From Rhizopus arrhizus (Eukaryota; Mucoromycota; Mucoromycetes; Mucorales; Rhizopodaceae), in contig JAKZZE010000001.1 of assembly GCA_024220505.1 (NCBI GenBank), positions 2,790,001-2,854,000 on the forward strand: a stretch of 64,000 nt of DNA, in the 5' to 3' direction. Positions 12,001 to 23,149 of this stretch are shown here, piece by piece. Positions within the stretch are counted from its first letter, which is position 1, and the number at the start of each line of letters is the position of its first letter. Made by a program: the position numbers and the translations under genes. The notes under the pieces were generated by a model. The model saw only the letters and a list, made by a program, of their open reading frames with translations. It did no database searches and was not told where the DNA came from.

Positions 12001-13566
12001 ATCAGCGTTGTAAATGACCTAGGTATTGACATCAATGCAGCCATTCAAAGCCCCTATTTGGCTAGTGCACTCCAATATGTCAGTGGTTTTGGTCCTCGTA
12101 AAGCACAAAGCATTCTTAAAAAGATTGAAGCTTCTGGAGAGTTAGAAAGCCGTACAGCGCTTGTTCTTCGCAAATTAACACCAGCCAATACGTTCATGAA
12201 CTGTGCTAGTTATCTTCGTATCCGTGATGTCGATGGGGCTGATATCTTAGATGATACACGTATTCATCCTCAAGATTATGAGTTGGCAAGAAAAATGGCT
12301 GCTGATGCTCTTGAAATTGATGAAGATGAAATGGACGACTATGACTCCAAGGTCGCTGTTGTTTCACGTGTAATCAAAGAATACCCTGACAAACTCAACG
12401 ATCTGATTTTGGATGATTATGCTGTTGTCCTCCGCAGACAATACAATGCACCCAAGCGACAGATCCTAGAGCATATCAAGCTCGAGCTTCAGGGACCCTA
12501 TCATGATCGTCGCAACCGATACGCGCGCCCTACGATGGAAGAACAATTTGTGATGGTTACCGGAGAAACACGCCAACAGTTGAGTGAAGGTTTCATTATA
12601 CCTGCCATGGTTGTTGCCTGCCGTGGTAAAGTAGCCAACTGTGTGCTTGACTCTGGTCTTGAAGGTATTATTTATGTGAACAATGTGTCTGATGAACGTG
12701 TGGGGAGCGTATCCGATGTACTGCAAGTGAACCAGACGATCAACTGTAAAGTATTGAGAATTGATCGTGACAAATTTATGGTGGAACTTTCTTGCAAACC
12801 TTCCGACACGAAGCCAAGTAGTGACTTTGGCCTTCGTCGACTGGAAGAAGATCCATACTATGATCATGTAGAAGAAACAAAAGAGAAAGAACAGCAAAAG
12901 GCAAGTAGGCGTAGACAATCACGATCAAAGCGTGTCATCAAGCACCCCTTGTTCAGACCATTTAACCACATTGAAGCCGAAGACTATTTGGCCTCTCGTC
13001 AGCGCGGTGACTTGGTCATTCGACCTTCTTCACATGGCTATGACCATATTGCTATTACATGGAAAGTGGATGATGGTGTGTATCAACATGTAGATGTGGT
13101 AGAATTAAAGAGTAATAATGCGCCAACGAAACTCAGAATTGGCAATCAAGTGTTTGAAGATTTAGATGAATTGATTGTGACTTATATTGAAGCCGTTGCT
13201 CGTAAAGTAGATGAAATCATGGCCCATCCCAAATATGTACCAGGTGGGCTTCGAGCATTGAATGAACATTTGACGGCCTTAACTCAAGCTAATCCTAAAA
13301 TGTCGACTTATGGATTTTGTCAAAGTGAAAAAGCTGGTTACTTTGATTTAGGCTTCAAGATCAATATAAAGGGCCCTCCTATGCGATGGGTAAATAATAA
13401 TAATAGTCATATTGTACATTTATACTAATGATGTGTACATTTTTAGGTTGTCAAAGTCTTACCTGATGGTTATCGCTTAGGTGAAGTTTCCTATCCTCAA
13501 GTGGATGACTTAATAAATGGATTTAAGCATAGGCAATTATCCAGCGCAAGAAGACGCAAAGCTTAA
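9048..13566 (+). CDS. SPT6: Transcription elongation factor SPT6
   Basis: Seven exons: 9048-9248, 9307-9400, 9481-9557, 9610-9950, 10003-10072, 10132-13389 and 13447-13566, closing in phase at 1386 aa, near the 1451 of yeast Spt6. SPT6 is a histone chaperone that travels with elongating RNA polymerase II. The acidic N-terminus (Asp/Glu runs) matches the Spn1/histone-binding region. Later domains are a YqgF/RuvC-like fold (PIVAVFVNQRGRVLDQIEVP, about aa 725), a helix-hairpin-helix (YVSGFGPRKAQSILKK, about aa 910), an S1 domain (about aa 1070-1135) and tandem SH2 domains (ITWKVDDGVYQHVDVVELK, about aa 1200-1386). The first intron has two possible acceptors (9306 and 9313); only 9306 keeps frame (ARK-IAEGFIVDDEEE). 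The long exon 6 holds all folded domains while small introns crowd the disordered N-terminus. Confidence 0.97.
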
Positions 13567-13844
13567 AAAAGAGAGAAAATAAATTGCACGTAAATAAAAA
13601 AAAAATGTAGAAAATCTTTTGTACTTAATAAAAGCTTTCATGGTGAAATTATTTGAATTTATTATTTTTTGTTAATGAACATCTGTTAATTTATTAGCTA
13701 ATACACAAATATCTGTGAAGTACTGTACATGTTCATATCAATGATCACATTGAATGACAAGTCACGATGCTGCATAAAAACCGAAAAATAAAAGCGATCT
13801 CTTTTTCTCTCTTTTTTTTTTTTATTTATTTTTTGTATCACTTT

Positions 13845-15377
13845 ATGGATCAATCGATTCGGTTTGCAAAGGAAACTATTTCAAACATAAGAAATAGTAT
13901 TATTTATGGAACAAGAAGTGGATATTACGCTCAAATGGATGCGGAATCGGAGAACGAAGAAGATAATCCAAACAGTTTATTTTATTCAGTTCATCAAAGT
14001 GATCATATCAATGAAGATAGTATACCCCTCACATTATCCAATGCTTACTCTGATAGAAGCCAACTCTTGTTTGAGCAAAGTGATTCACTATCGGATAATG
14101 AAGATGAAGAAGAACATCTTGTAAATAAATAAACATACCATTAATAGTGATAATGATACTATTTTTATTTAGAAACCTTCATCTATTTACCTTGACCACC
14201 CAGAGCCTTCTGAAGCAGCCGTACCATTTAATCCAAAATCATTGTCTGAATCATTACTACCGACTGCTTCAACTGTATGTTTAATAATACTGTGATTATA
14301 TTTTTCACTTAACATGTTGTATTAGATACCACCTGGAATAACTCAAATGGATAGAAAATATAAAGACCCAATTTTCGCTGTATTTTATGCTTTATCATTT
14401 TTAGCATTTGTCTTGTCTGGCTTTATAGTATTATTCATGACTGATGTAAGCAAAAAGTATACTGTTATTTATCAAAAAAAATTAAGTTAGTTTGTGTAGA
14501 GTCATTCAGTAGAAGATTACGTAAAAGAGTCTACTTTTAAAGTAATCAAGGACAGTGCAGGTATGTTGGTTGCTATTATTGGCACCTCTTTGATTATAGC
14601 AACCACTTGGCTATTGGTCTTGCGTCATTTTACAAAGGTAAATAATAATATTAAGAAAAATAAATAATAACATTCAAAAAGGCACTTGTATGGGGTACAG
14701 TGATATGTGTACCCATCATCCTCAGTGCTTCATTTATATGGTCATTCGTTGAATCATTACAATATATCTCTATTTATAAAGGAAATCAAGAATTATCTCT
14801 TAAAGATACAGCGTAAATATATATACAGACTATAGAGAAAAAGAGAAAGAACTTAATTCTACCATAATTAGATTAACGTGGCTGTCAATTATACCGCTCA
14901 TATTAAATTTGATATATGTCAAAGCAGTTTATAGTAGTAGACACAGAATTAATAAGACAATCGTTGTGATTGAGGTAATATCTACACATCTTGCTTCTTG
15001 GTTGTTTATTACGCCTCCAACACATTTATTGTATGTAGCTTGCATGTGAGATGATTCGCTCAAATCCTGCTATATTTTTTGTACCCGTCTTGTTACTTGT
15101 GATATTCATCATATTTACATCTATTTGGATTGCATTCTTCAATCGTCTATGGCTCATTGGTCGCTTGGTTGATCCATCTACTTCATCCAGTAACAAAGCA
15201 GCAATAATAATGATCCTTGAGCATTTTTTTAAAACCCCTTTTTTGTAGAAGCCATTTGGATCGTTAATAAGTATGTTTATTTCTTGGCTGCTTTTTATAT
15301 ATTCTTTTACATGTGGACATCAATGATATTGATATACTTGGAAAAGTGAGTAGGATAACATTGTTTATCAGAAAGAA

Positions 15378-15432
<55 letters not shown>

Positions 15433-16244
15433 AACACTGTTGTAGATTTGTATTATCTGGTATGATTGCACAATGGTATTTTCACAGGAAAGATACAATC
15501 AACAACTCAGTAAATGTATTGAAATCCTCCATGATTAGAGGAACAACAACATCATTTGGTACAATTGCATTATCAGGATTTCTAATGGCCATTGTTCATT
15601 TCTCACAATTTGTGATAAAGCAATTGAAAAAAGTAATCACTCAACAAGCAAACTATGTGTTCTAACTGTATTTTTTAGTATTCAAAGAAGTCGAGACCAT
15701 TTGCTACTTTTATAGAATTCATTTTAAGTTATATTGAACCCTTTGTTAGTATAGTGAATCACTATACAATCGGCCTTGCTGGTATTACAGGTGAAAGCTT
15801 TTTTTCAGCAGCTAATTCAGCTACAAAAATCTTCAAAAGAAATTTGCTAAGTGGCATCTTTGGAGGTTTGTTTTTTTTTTTTATTGTATATGCATGTGTT
15901 TGACGCTGTTGTAGGCTTTTTGGCGCAGATTATTTTACATATTGGAACAGCAGCCATTGCATTAACTTCAGGATTATCAGCTTATATCTATGCAACTCAT
16001 CAACTCCATTCACCTCATGGATTCATTGTTGGTCTTATAGGAACATTGATGCCATATTACATTTCTCAATTCTATTCTTATGTAATGATGAGCATGTAGG
16101 TTTATTTGCATTGATACTTTTTCTTCTTTGCTAATTCATATTTTAAATAGAATTGATGCCACTTTTCTTTGCTATGCTATTGACCTTGATGCTGGTACTG
16201 TAAACTTACAAGCTGCTCACAGTGCATTTTCAGGATACGATTAA
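13845..16244 (+). CDS. PNS1: Choline-transporter-like (CTL/SLC44, Pns1-type) membrane protein
   Basis: Twelve exons close in phase at 588 aa: 13845-14120, 14173-14274, 14326-14445, 14500-14637, 14682-14812, 14872-14974, 15039-15189, 15249-15345, 15446-15632, 15679-15865, 15915-16095, 16151-16244. An acidic cytosolic N-terminus of about 130 aa precedes roughly ten membrane segments. Family hallmarks are present: FVLSGMIAQWYF, then the conserved C-terminal loop region with SFFSAANSATKIFKRNLLSG and HSPHGFIVGLIGTLMPYYIS. CTL proteins sit in plasma or organelle membranes; choline transport is shown for animal SLC44A1, whereas yeast Pns1 has no firm substrate, so the substrate here is open. One intron carries a 52-nt A tract. 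The start is the first Met followed by a plausible polar N-terminus. Confidence 0.88.
15379..15430 (+). repeat. Poly(A) tract, 52 nt, inside an intron
   Basis: Uninterrupted run of A in the intron 15346-15445 of the choline-transporter-like gene, making it about twice the length of its neighbours. Confidence 0.9.
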
Positions 16245-16407
16245 AAATAGTGTACTTTTAGTTAAACAGTTTTTTTTTAAATGAAATTATAAAATTCATA
16301 AATAGCTTTATACAATAATATTACAATGGTGCTGTATAGTTTATAAGTGCAAATGAAAAATGTCTTCTCTTATACTTGTTAAACTTTTTTCCCTTTGAAA
16401 TCCGTTT

Positions 16408-16793
16408 TTATAGGGACAAAGAATCAATAATTTTCATCATAGCTAAATCTATCTGTTTGTATATAACATCTTTATTACAATAGCCTTTTCGTCCATAGAT
16501 AAGTCGCATAGTAATTGATTCACAGAAAGAACATAAGAGCATAAACTGACAAGCCATTTTTTTGCCTGACCTCTTCTTTAAATACAAGTTTAAGGCTTGA
16601 ACAAAGCGTCGACTATGGAAATATATTACTCAATAACTTAAGTAGTATTACGTCTCTTGGTTGCTTATTTTGTATCTGATATCCATAAACTCATTCAAAG
16701 AATCTTTTGTCAAAATCCAAGACTATAAAAAATTTCAAAAGCAGGTCAAATTACTAATAAATTATGAATAAATAAAAGCTTAATTGTTGCCAT
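16408..16793 (-). CDS. Small hypothetical protein, three exons
   Basis: On the minus strand, Met at 16793 opens a short exon ending at a GTAATTTG donor. A second exon (SWILTKDSLNEFMDIRYKISNQE) and a third (RRFVQALNLYLKKRSGKKMA ... MRLIYGRKGY ... DLAMMKIIDSLSL, stop 16408-16410) join with matching phases across two short introns, giving about 108 aa. The third exon has a Lys/Arg-rich helix and a regular hydrophobic pattern. I do not recognise a family. It lies in the gap between the 3' ends of the CTL gene and the dioxygenase gene. The in-phase splicing is the main support; it could still be chance or an exon remnant. Confidence 0.35.
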
Positions 16794-16910
16794 GATATTC
16801 AAAGGAAACTACTGCAACTTTGTATTGGTTTCATTCTATTCTTTGTCGAATGGATATAGAAAAGGGCTTTTTTTCTGTTTTAATATTTAAAATAAGCCAA
16901 AATGATATTT

Positions 16911-19359
16911 TTATTGTTTTGCGTTTTCATTCTTTAAGCTATTTGGAACATTGAATAGCGTTCGAAGTTCTTCCTGAGTGAATCCAATAGAAGTGGCCTG
17001 AGCCTCAGGGAATAAATCACGTATCATACCAGGGAAGACACGGTTATTAGCCTTAGGATCACCAAGAGTATATTTATAACCCCAGTTAGTTAAATTATTG
17101 GGTGTAAGCTCCTTTGTTAATATACGATCTACAGTATGATATATGTTAGCCCTGAGGGAATTATTAAGGGATTTTTTTTTTAAAAAAAAAAAAAAAACTT
17201 TACCATTACGTAGCAGGTTGACAGCATCACTTAATATAGCTCTACCCATTGTATAAGGCAAGCGAAGTCCAGTTTGCTTGTTTCTTTCAACCATGAGACC
17301 AGCATAAAGCTCTACACGATCAGGCGTGCCATACAGCTCCTTTAGTGCCTGCTGAACGCTAGGCTTTTCTGAAAAGTCCTCAAAGGTCGTCATTGTCGTC
17401 AAGTTTAAGAACTTTCTAAACTCGTTAAAGTAACAGCATCCCAAAGCTCGAGCTTGATTAATACCAGCAATTTCAACATGTTCCAAAGCAGCAGGCGTAG
17501 CTTGCCCATTGCTAAAAATGATTTTAGAATTTCGATACAAGGTATATATGTAGCAAATTTTACCCGATTTCATGAGCAGATTGAGTATAACCAGATTTCA
17601 GCGCTTTTATGATATCACTATCAGGGAAGCTACCAGTTTCGATATTACGATGAGCACCAGCAATCGGTAAACCCTTTTGTAGCTCCTCAGGAGTAGCATG
17701 AACAAAGTGGTGATTGAATCCATCCATCATGATATCAAATATACTTTGGTTATCCACGTCGGGTCTTTCAGAGTGAGGCATGGTCTGTACAGGGCATTGC
17801 TTTCCTACGCCATTTGCAATATCATCATTGCCCAAGAGTGACATAACCTGAGCAAGCCAGTCAGAATCCTCTTTACCAATAGCAGCATGCCAACGATAGA
17901 TGATGTTGAACTCGATCGAGACTGCATTACCATAAATAGGGTTGCTAGGGAGAGCGAAGGGATCCAAAATAAAATCAGAGTCAGCAGTAGTACCAATGAT
18001 GGTACGAATATAATCATGAATGATGACGTTAGCATAGCAACCGTTGTTAATCAAACGAGCCGTTTGAAAGAGCTTTTCATCCTGTTCCTCTTCCGTGGCT
18101 AATGCATTACCGGGTCCATATGAAAAACGTTTGTTTTCATTGATCTCCAAAAGCTTTTTGGCAATGTAGTTGTGATTACGAGAGAATACGACCATGAGAG
18201 CACCAACGCCTAGGGAAAGCAGAAGATTGATGTCAATTTATTTTTTCAGGAGAAAAAGTCATAAATTTCTTACCAGCTGGTTGAAGGACAAGACGCTTAT
18301 CATACCATTGGTCTGGCTTTAATAGACCACCTTTCATTTGACGTACGGATAATTGCTGGTCTCGGTTGTTACCATAAAGATGAGAACTATAGAAAGTGTT
18401 AAGAACATGAAGCAAAAGTAAAAATGCAATACTCACAGATCTAAATAACTAGTGGTCAAGTTACGTTGAGGATTAGCTGAATCAGTGCTAAATAAATCAT
18501 GAGTGATAAGGATAGCCAAATACAACAGCAACATGTTGATTCCACCCTTGTGTTCAACAAATTCACCATCAGGCCTTTTCAAAAGCTTATCAAAGACTTC
18601 TTTAGCTGGTGGAAGGTCTTCATTATTATATGCCGTACTTGTAACAGAACGAACATAATTAGACCCTGCCTTTCCCTAAAAACATGCGAGATTTAAATTA
18701 TTAATAATCAAATGTATAAATAAAGAATCTACCACTTCAGGAAATATCAAACTATTTTTAGTGCCATCTGCGGTACGAAATTGCTGACCAACGTAATTAA
18801 TATAAGGTTTTGGTATATCCTCCTACGCCATTTAATAATAAGATTTTCTTCCTTTTTTAAACACATTCGTCGCGACTTACATAAAAGGTAGTTATCAATG
18901 GTTGTGTCACAACGCTAATCAAATCCTGGTATTCAGGGCCCAGTTTACCCAAGATGTTCATGACTGTTTCAAATGTATTGTTTCGATCATTCGTTGGATA
19001 TTTCGTACCAAGCAATCTACATAATTTATTATTCTCATTCTCACATACCCTTTTTTTTTTCTTGCTTACCTTTCAGAAATAGCTTTTAATAAAGTAAATT
19101 GTTGACTAATAGGCAATGACAAAACATCTTTCAATGCGCCAATGTTTGTAGAATTAATGTGTAAAGCAGATTTAATATTTTCAGCAAGTGCTTCCCACGT
19201 CCACTTGAAACCAGTAGGTTGACTTGATGGACTGGGATCCAAGACTCTCGCGTTAGCTTTATCTTGAGTTTTTTTTATGTTATCTACAAGCACATCAAGA
19301 TGTTTTACCAATTCATCAAGATCCATGTAGTTTTCTATAGCATGAAGATAGTCCTTCAC
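16911..19359 (-). CDS. Haem peroxidase / fatty-acid dioxygenase (Ppo/LDS-type) without P450 domain
   Basis: Eight exons on the minus strand: 19359-19070, 19016-18881, 18822-18733, 18675-18437, 18386-18274, 18209-17564, 17511-17204, 17128-16911, closing at 679 aa. It matches the animal-haem-peroxidase half of fungal psi-factor-producing oxygenases and linoleate diol synthases: FRTADGTKNS, the distal-haem region LAILITHDLFSTD, RNLTTSYLDL, LYGNN, and EFNIIYRWHAAI, which carries the catalytic Tyr and proximal His near aa 395. The C-terminal P450 half of Ppo proteins (about 400 further residues) is absent: the protein ends 50-60 residues after the LTNWGYKY segment. It should oxygenate an unsaturated fatty acid to a hydroperoxide. 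The true start could be the second Met (aa 12). In intron 17129-17203 the acceptor used restores the family motif RNDRILTKELTPNNLTNWG. Confidence 0.85.
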
Positions 19360-19987
19360 ATCCGACTTGGGCGGGGTCTATTCGGGTTATGTTTACGCGT
19401 CAATACGAATTGACATCATCTTGCGTTTTACACTTACAGCGCGGGAGTTTGGTAAAGCATTCAACATTTTTTATCTCCTTTCTAGTTTGATTGGGAAAGA
19501 AAGAAAATTTTTAAAAAGTGGAGAAGGCCATTTAAATGGTAGGCCTATGTATTACCAGATTTCTTTCTTTTTAAAGGTTAAAAGCCGGATTTATCTCCAG
19601 TGTTACGATATACTATTTAGTAAATCCGTATACTTGAACACAGATTGCAACCTTAAAGCTAAATCTAATGAACTGAGGCTTAAAAAAAAGTTATCTTTTC
19701 AAAAATAAGAGATAATTCTAAAATTATGCTCTTTTTAAAAAAAATGATTACAAGCATGGAAAGCATATTGAGCATTGACAAATTGCTTTACATACAATTC
19801 TGTATGACCATGTGATCCTAATACACAAACACAAACACAAACACGCTTTTAACTTTTTTTTTGGATAGAATTTAAAATGGCTTTTATTTTGTTTTATTGT
19901 CATTATACTCTTGGATGTAATAAACAAAGCAATTTAATTTTTTTTGAACATATAACTTATATACAAATCATTCTCTTCATAGTCTAT
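19360..19987. other. Intergenic, dioxygenase promoter and REX1 3' flank
   Basis: No convincing coding sequence. Contains the 5' flank of the dioxygenase gene and the 3' flank of REX1. A (CACAAA)n-like short repeat is visible near 19820-19845. Confidence 0.5.
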
Positions 19988-22041
19988 TTATAAGGGGTTC
20001 TTGACATTAATAAATACTAATCCACGACGTGTTGCATCAGCAATTTGATCTAGTACTAATTCATCAGCTTGACTCCAACGCTCTTCTTCTGGAATACTCT
20101 CTAAGCCCATTTTCTTTAAATTCTTTTTATATTGTATACGTTTTTCTCTTAGCCTAATTAAAGAATAAATATTTTATCTTTTTTCTTTTATCATTTGCTT
20201 ACTCTTCTCGTTGTTGGTTTGTTCTATATCCAGTTGTTATACAAAAGACAGTTTGAGGTTCCGCTTGTCTGTAGATCTTTTTGAACAATAAAGAAAATTT
20301 TTCTTGTCTTGTTTGTTCTGTTTCTTGAGGTAAATCGAGTCGAGCAAAGATAAATTTTTTAGAAGGATGCAAGTCTATGATCCTTTCACATACTTTTTCG
20401 TCTGTATCTTCTGGGAAATATTCTTTTTCGATATTTTGAGTGAGCATTCGCTTCATGGCTATACTAAGTCCCGCATTACACTCGATAACAGCGGCTTGTT
20501 GTTCTTGACGATCCAAATAAGCCAAAATAGTCTCTGTTTGAGACAAACCGGTATGCCCATAGTTCATGCCGTATCGAAGCTTACGCTCCAATAATTCCAG
20601 ACTAGCAATCGCGTCTTCACAAGGGTCATGACCTTCCGCTCGTTCGACTTGAATAGAGCGTTTCAAGTACCGTGTAGCCAGATCCTTCAAAGAGGGCTTA
20701 TAGGGAGGACCGTTCTTGTGATGATAAATAATTGATGTGTCAATGATATAAGGGTGCTTCATCTTTAAACATTTCAAGTCATTCATCAGTCCATGACCAA
20801 CAATGATCGTATCACCATCAATGAATCCAAGAAGTTTCTTTTGTATATCTGCTAAGCTTGTGGTAATTTCCATCAGCATTTCTTCGCTGACACCACTGAT
20901 ATGCGTAACATAGTCTGTGATTTCTTCTGTTGGCTTGACTAATTCATTCAAAAGCACATTGTGATCTATATTTGTAGTTAATTTATATGTATCTATCATT
21001 ATAAAACAAACTGTTTTTACTTTGATCTATTAATGCTACACGGGTAATAGCATATCCATTAACAGTTTTGCACTAAACAAAATAGTTATTTCAGCATGTA
21101 TATTCCTCAGCACAAACTTTATTTATCTTTTACCATTTCACAATCAAGAGCAACCAATTTCTTTACATCAGAACTTTTTCCAGTCGTTGTTTCTATCCAA
21201 TTATCTTCAAGTACACTATTTGAATCCAGAGAAGAATGAATAGGAAAGTCTTCTAATTTGAGTTCTTCTGCAGTCAAAATAAGTGCTTCCGGAGCAATGC
21301 TTAATGATCCCTCGGGTTCTTTTTCTTCCTCCTCACGCTTTTTTTTTAAATCTGATTTACTCAAAGGCATTTCCAAGAGATCCATAAAGCGATTGCCTAC
21401 TCGCTTGTACTGATCAAACCCAACGGCGCTCACAAAACTAATTATGCCTTCCTTGTCGACATATTCCTGAATTGGACTCGACATGATCTCTTCATAAACT
21501 TCGGGTGTATCTAATTTGGACACCCATGTTGTTTCAAGTGGTAAATTGAGAGCGTTAGGATCGAGGATGGGCACATCAATAAGTATGACTTTTTCAATGG
21601 GCTGCACTCCTGTAAATTCTGGTAACTCTGCAAAGGGAGTCTGTTTGCCCATTTTAAGGCTGAAAATATCAATTTACGTACGTCCTTCATGGAAGCATAA
21701 CCTCTCATTTGCTTCAAAATGAGTTTTGGATATACGATCTATTTTATTGTTCTTCGTTATTTCTAATTCTTATTTTACATAAACTTTTTTACCACTTGAT
21801 CATCTTTTATTTCATGAGCCATGCCTAATGCACGAGCCTTATTCAGGATCTTTTTATGTTTCTTTTTTGCTTGATCGTCTTTATTCATTTTCGGTTTTTT
21901 ACAGTTGACAGATTCCCCTATCAAAAAAAAATCAGAAAAAGGTACCAATCAAAGTATATTCTTACTTGTTTCGTCTTTTTCTGAAATTTCTTTACGTTTT
22001 TCACAAGCAGTTGTTCCTAAAGCAAGAGAATCAGTGCTCAT
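19988..22041 (-). CDS. REX1: REX1-type RNA 3'-5' exonuclease (DEDDh), with a 1-nt frameshift
   Basis: Six exons on the minus strand: 22041-21966, 21917-21793, 21738-21134, 21072-21021, 20965-20203, 20153-19988. All splice phases agree except for one missing nucleotide inside exon 3, without which the protein would be 595 aa. DEDDh exonuclease motifs are clear: ALDCEM (Exo I, across an intron), HGLMNDLKCL (Exo II) and GHDPCEDAIASLEL (Exo III). The N-terminus is Lys-rich (KKPKMNKDDQAKKKHKK), a likely nuclear signal. REX1 trims 3' ends of 5S rRNA, tRNA and other small RNAs in the nucleus. The frame jumps from SMKDVRKLIFSALK to MGKQTPFAELPEF at an A4 run (T4 at 21652-21655). The alternative, a 22-nt intron, is too short and out of phase. 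Whether this is an assembly error or a real lesion is unknown. Confidence 0.85.
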
Positions 22042-22357
22042 ACGATAAAAACTTAGGGACGAGAAGAGAAAGGAGAAAAAAAAATACGCTTTCCCCTTTT
22101 TTTCTGAATAAAAAACAAGGCGCTTCTTTAAAATGACTGAATAAACAACAGCTATGTACTGTACGCGTGCATATTTAAATCATGTAGCTTTTAGAGAGGT
22201 ACACTCGAATAGTATTACCTGTAAATACAGTAGTAGATTAAAAAAGAGAAAGAGAGAGAGAGAAAATCATAAGAGTAATTAGAGGCTGACTATATATGAC
22301 AATCGTAATTTGAGTAACGCTTTTCCTTTTTTTTTTTTTAATTTATTTATTTGTTTA
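22042..22357. promoter_or_regulatory. Divergent promoter between REX1 and VPS25
   Basis: About 316 bp separate the two start codons, so both promoters must lie here. It contains a GA-rich microsatellite (GAGAAAGAGAGAGAGAG near 22245-22262) and T-rich stretches. No specific factor site is claimed. Confidence 0.55.
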
Positions 22358-23135
22358 ATGAGTAACTTTGAACTTCCTCAAATTTTCAACTTTCCTCCTT
22401 TTTTCACGTAATTTTTTTATGATGTATGTGTAAATAACTCACAAATTCTTTTTGCGAAATATAAAATAGACGACAAGTGACAGAATCAACATGGAAAAGC
22501 CAAGCATTTGAATGGGAATCAATCATACTCAGCTATGCTCGACACAAACACTTATTTAGACTTGAGCTTCACAACGCTACAACAGCAAATTCAGGATATG
22601 ACATTTTTGAAAACAAAAAAATAAACCGTAGATTATCATTCGAGACTTTACAAGATATCATTGAAGAAATGGTCAAAAAAGGTTTGTGCAATATAAATCA
22701 AAAGAGATAGTGCAAAGCAAACTTATAGGTTTAAAGGTACAGCAGAATGGGAAGGTGGACCAAAGGGATCAAAGACAGAAGCCTATTTATATTGGCACAC
22801 ACCTGAAGAATGGGCTAATTTAATATGGAATTGGGTAATGACAGCATAAAGAGGAATTCAACAAGACTAATTAATTTATATAGATTAATGAAACGGGACA
22901 AAATGATCAGATTGTTACTTATTATGAAATTGCACATGGCGAACTAGCAGAAGGGCAAGGTAAACAGACATAAAAACAAATATACGCTTTTTTTGATCTT
23001 GTTATACATGCAGAATTTTATAATATTGATCACAATGTACTTGATAAAGCATTAAATGTGTTAGTAAAAAGAGGCAATGCACAAATATTTAAGGGAACAG
23101 ACGAAGACAGTATGGGCGTCAAGTTTTTTCAATAA
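22358..23135 (+). CDS. VPS25: ESCRT-II subunit VPS25
   Basis: Five exons (22358-22407, 22470-22685, 22729-22834, 22884-22959, 23014-23135) give 189 aa, close to the 176-202 aa of known VPS25 proteins. The N-terminal FNFPPFF motif split by the first intron is the conserved PPxY-like segment that contacts VPS36/SNF8. Two winged-helix domains follow, with YWHTPEEWANLIWNWI and the end GVKFFQ matching the human LIMWRRPEEWGKLIYQW and GVKFF. VPS25 links ESCRT-II to ESCRT-III in sorting ubiquitinated membrane proteins into multivesicular bodies. Intron 22686-22728 is only 43 nt, with donor GTGCAAT chosen for phase. The stop lies 14 bp from the stop of the opposite-strand aminopeptidase gene, so their 3' UTRs must overlap. 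Confidence 0.93.
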
Positions 23136-23149
23136 TAAAATTTCATTTT

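Noticed and set aside
21656..21685. A 22-nt GTACGT...TTTTCAG intron in REX1 that might explain the frame change
   Set aside because: Too short for spliceosomal removal, the phases do not match, and it would delete the conserved DVRKLIFSAL segment.
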